DNA of 64,000 bases from Lysinibacillus sp. BPa_S21 (GTDB taxonomy: Bacteria > Bacillota > Bacilli > Bacillales_A > Planococcaceae): NCBI RefSeq assembly GCF_023337795.1, contig NZ_JALIRS010000002.1, positions 310,001 through 374,000 of the forward strand, in the 5' to 3' direction. The notes beneath the pieces are model-generated. The model worked only from the letters and a program-made list of their open reading frames with translations, was not told where the DNA came from and did not search any database. This document shows positions 62,238 through 64,000 of this stretch, in pieces (within the stretch, counting starts at the first letter, position 1; every line of letters begins with the position of its first letter). Position numbers and translations under genes: made by a program.

Positions 62238-63653
62238 ATGATTATTCATGTGGTGAGCGCTGGTGAAACGCTTTGGCAAATTGCAAACAGCTATTCTATT
62301 CCTATCAATTCCATCATCCAGTTAAATGCATTATCTAATCCAGATCAATTAGTAATCGGACAATCCATCGTTATTCCTTCTCCTTACACAACTCATATTG
62401 TAAAAGGGGGTGACACCTTATGGTCGATCTCCCAGCAATACGGGGTGACTATGCAATCGATTATTACAGAAAACCATTTAACAAATCCAGATGTTTTAAC
62501 ACCTGGAACTAAACTAATTATTCCACCAACCACACATATTGTGCTACCAGGAGAAACTCTATCGCAAATTGCCACGCAATATGGAACGACTGTGCAAGCA
62601 ATTGTTGTAGAAAATGAAATTCCAAATCCAAATATGATTTATGTTGGTACACATTTGATTATTCCGAGAGCAAAGCCTTCCATTGAAGTAAATGCTTATA
62701 CGTATCAAGAACCTAAAGAAGCCGTGGCGTCCATTAAAGCGATTGGTCATCTATTAACTTATTTTAGCCCCTTTGCTTATATGGTGAAGGAGGACGGAAC
62801 ACTTCAGCCAATAAAGGATAAAGAAATGATCGATGCAGCTGTTGCTAAAAACATTACTCCTATGTTGACCCTTACGAACTTCTCTTCCACAGAAGCAGGT
62901 TCCAACTTATCACATGTTATTTTATCTAGTGCAGAATTACGGGAAAAGGTGATCAACAACACTTTACAAGTGATGCAGGAAAAGGGCTATAAAGTTCTAA
63001 ACGTGGATTTTGAAAATGTTCTTCCAGCAGATCGGGAGAATTACAACACATTCCTCCAATTAGCTGTTGATCGTCTACATCCAAAAGGATTCCTAGTATC
63101 AACGGCACTTGCGCCAAAAACGAGCTTAACGCAGGTAGGAACTCTATATGAGGCACATGATTATGAAGCGCACGGAAGAATTGCAGACTTTGTCATTTTA
63201 ATGACATATGAATGGGGATACCGACTTGGTCCACCACAAGCCATTTCACCCATTAACGAAATGAGAAAAGTTGTGGAATATGCATTATCTGTTATGCCAG
63301 CTAACAAAATATTTTTAGGCTTTGAAATTTATGCTCGCGATTGGCTGCTACCGCATGTTAAAGGTCAGGAGGCAGAAACATTCAGCTCTCAAGAAGCCCT
63401 TAACCGAGCAATAAAATATGGCGCAACCATTCAATATGATAGGACCGCACAGTCACCGTATTTCCGTTATGTCGATGAAAAAGGTAGAAATCATGAGGTA
63501 TGGTTTGAAGATGCGAGAAGTGCACAAGCTAAGTTTGATATGACAAAGGAATATAAACTCCGAGGTATTAGCTATTGGGCGTTAGGTTTTCCTTTCCCAC
63601 AAAACTGGGCACTATTAAATAATGATTTTTCCATTAAAAAGGTTTCATTATAA
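62238..63653 (+). CDS. LysM / glycoside hydrolase 18 spore-cortex enzyme (YaaH/SleL-like)
   Basis: The 471 residues have three N-terminal LysM repeats: IIHVVSAGETLWQIANSYSIP, THIVKGGDTLWSISQQYGVT and THIVLPGETLSQIATQYGTT, each ending in an IP motif. They bind peptidoglycan. A GH18 barrel with the active-site strand YKVLNVDFENVLP (catalytic Glu) and LMTYEWGYRLGPPQAISPINEMR follows. Relatives are N-acetylglucosaminidases acting on spore cortex during germination. There is no signal peptide, as usual for these coat-delivered enzymes. ATG follows AAGGAGGTG. Most relatives have two LysM; three is slightly unusual. Confidence 0.92.
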   Translation: MIIHVVSAGETLWQIANSYSIPINSIIQLNALSNPDQLVIGQSIVIPSPYTTHIVKGGDTLWSISQQYGVTMQSIITENHLTNPDVLTPGTKLIIPPTTHIVLPGETLSQIATQYGTTVQAIVVENEIPNPNMIYVGTHLIIPRAKPSIEVNAYTYQEPKEAVASIKAIGHLLTYFSPFAYMVKEDGTLQPIKDKEMIDAAVAKNITPMLTLTNFSSTEAGSNLSHVILSSAELREKVINNTLQVMQEKGYKVLNVDFENVLPADRENYNTFLQLAVDRLHPKGFLVSTALAPKTSLTQVGTLYEAHDYEAHGRIADFVILMTYEWGYRLGPPQAISPINEMRKVVEYALSVMPANKIFLGFEIYARDWLLPHVKGQEAETFSSQEALNRAIKYGATIQYDRTAQSPYFRYVDEKGRNHEVWFEDARSAQAKFDMTKEYKLRGISYWALGFPFPQNWALLNNDFSIKKVSL

Positions 63654-63810
63654 AAGGTCTGTTTAGTATGCGCATTTAAGACTGATCTATTAACCCAAAA
63701 AGTTCTAAACATTTCTACAATATATTCTTACCTTTCCCTAGTTTTTCCCATGATAAAAAATCAATTCAAAGCCATATTAAGTAATATCAAAACGAAAGGA
63801 GACGCTAAAC

Positions 63811-63972
63811 ATGGGAAGAGACAATAAGCAAGGTCAAAGCGCCAACAAAGGGTCATTGCCACAAACACCAAAAAACCAAAAAATTGCGCCTGACAAAGTT
63901 AGTGAAGAATTTTCTCAAGAGTTTATGAACATGATTAATTCAGTCACTAAAGAAGGCAAAACAAAAAAATAA
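63811..63972 (+). CDS. YfhD-like small protein, 53 aa
   Basis: The product reads GRDNKQGQSANKGSLPQTPKNQKIAPDKVSEEFSQEF...TKEGKTKK. The middle 'LPQTPKN.KIAPD..(D/S)EEFS.E' is the YfhD signature of small hydrophilic Bacillus proteins of unknown, possibly spore-related function (recalled). The ATG has the ribosome site AAAGGAG. No structure or catalytic residues are expected. Confidence 0.65.
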   Translation: MGRDNKQGQSANKGSLPQTPKNQKIAPDKVSEEFSQEFMNMINSVTKEGKTKK

Positions 63973-63984
63973 GGGGGCCTTCAA

Positions 63985-64000
63985 GTGGATTATACACGTG
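63985..64000 (+). CDS. start of a gene running off the window (partial)
   Basis: A GTG at 63985 stands about six bases after AAGGGGGCC and opens a frame (VDYTR...) to the window end. Only five codons are visible, so the product cannot be named. Confidence 0.3.

Overview
The window is a chromosomal segment of a low-GC, spore-forming Bacillaceae, most likely Lysinibacillus or a close relative. Gene order from about 21 to 60 kb follows the Bacillus subtilis block ysnB-ysnA-rph-racE-ysmB-gerE-ysmA-sdhBAC / lysC-uvrC-trxA / etfA-etfB-fadB-fadR-lcfA / yshE-mutSB-polX-yshB-zapA-rnhC / pheT-pheS-ysgA. A GerE regulator, a LysM/GH18 spore-lysis enzyme, Firmicute-type lysine and T-box riboswitches and FadR boxes agree with this. 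The genus is inferred; no rRNA is present.

Region 1 (about 0.5-18 kb) is a mobile, decayed prophage region inserted at a tRNA-Arg(UCU) gene (17927-18000, minus strand). The 3' half of this tRNA plus its terminator and flank (131 bp) is repeated without a visible difference at 8653-8783. That inner copy has integrase-side and distal-side flanking repeats, as expected at the junction of two elements inserted in tandem at one site. The outer element (about 8.9-17.8 kb) has an N-terminally truncated tyrosine integrase, a Gp37-like structural gene, a BhlA-like protein, a holin and an amidase endolysin. The inner element (about 4.2-8.65 kb) has lost its integrase and most of its Gp37-like gene but keeps a second, different holin/endolysin cassette. 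A third, frameshifted SPbeta-type integrase relic lies at 765-1293.

The prophage region carries several likely defence or conflict genes. They are a TIR-NTPase-TPR protein (1593-4094), a membrane-anchored DUF4041/GIY-YIG nuclease resembling the SNIPE anti-phage family (5618-7243), a Panacea-domain antitoxin overlapping a multi-pass membrane protein (11182-12701, PanAT-like), and a 251-residue protein with a possible Abi-alpha-like C-terminus (14247-15002). The last sits exactly where the two late modules differ. Around them are small ORFs, one 28-residue membrane peptide, and unusually clear palindromic operator candidates.

Region 2 (18-64 kb) is core genome: a putative adenylyltransferase (SelO), nucleotide-pool and tRNA/rRNA maturation enzymes, succinate dehydrogenase, lysine-riboswitch-controlled aspartokinase, DNA repair (UvrC, MutS2, PolX), the fatty-acid degradation operon with FadR operators, division and RNase H genes, two chemoreceptors, and phenylalanyl-tRNA synthetase behind a Phe T-box. 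An amino-acid permease lies behind a T-box whose specifier reads as a leucine codon. Two families of long intergenic repeats occupy most of the larger gene-free gaps, and a 19-21-bp minisatellite lies between lcfA and yshE.
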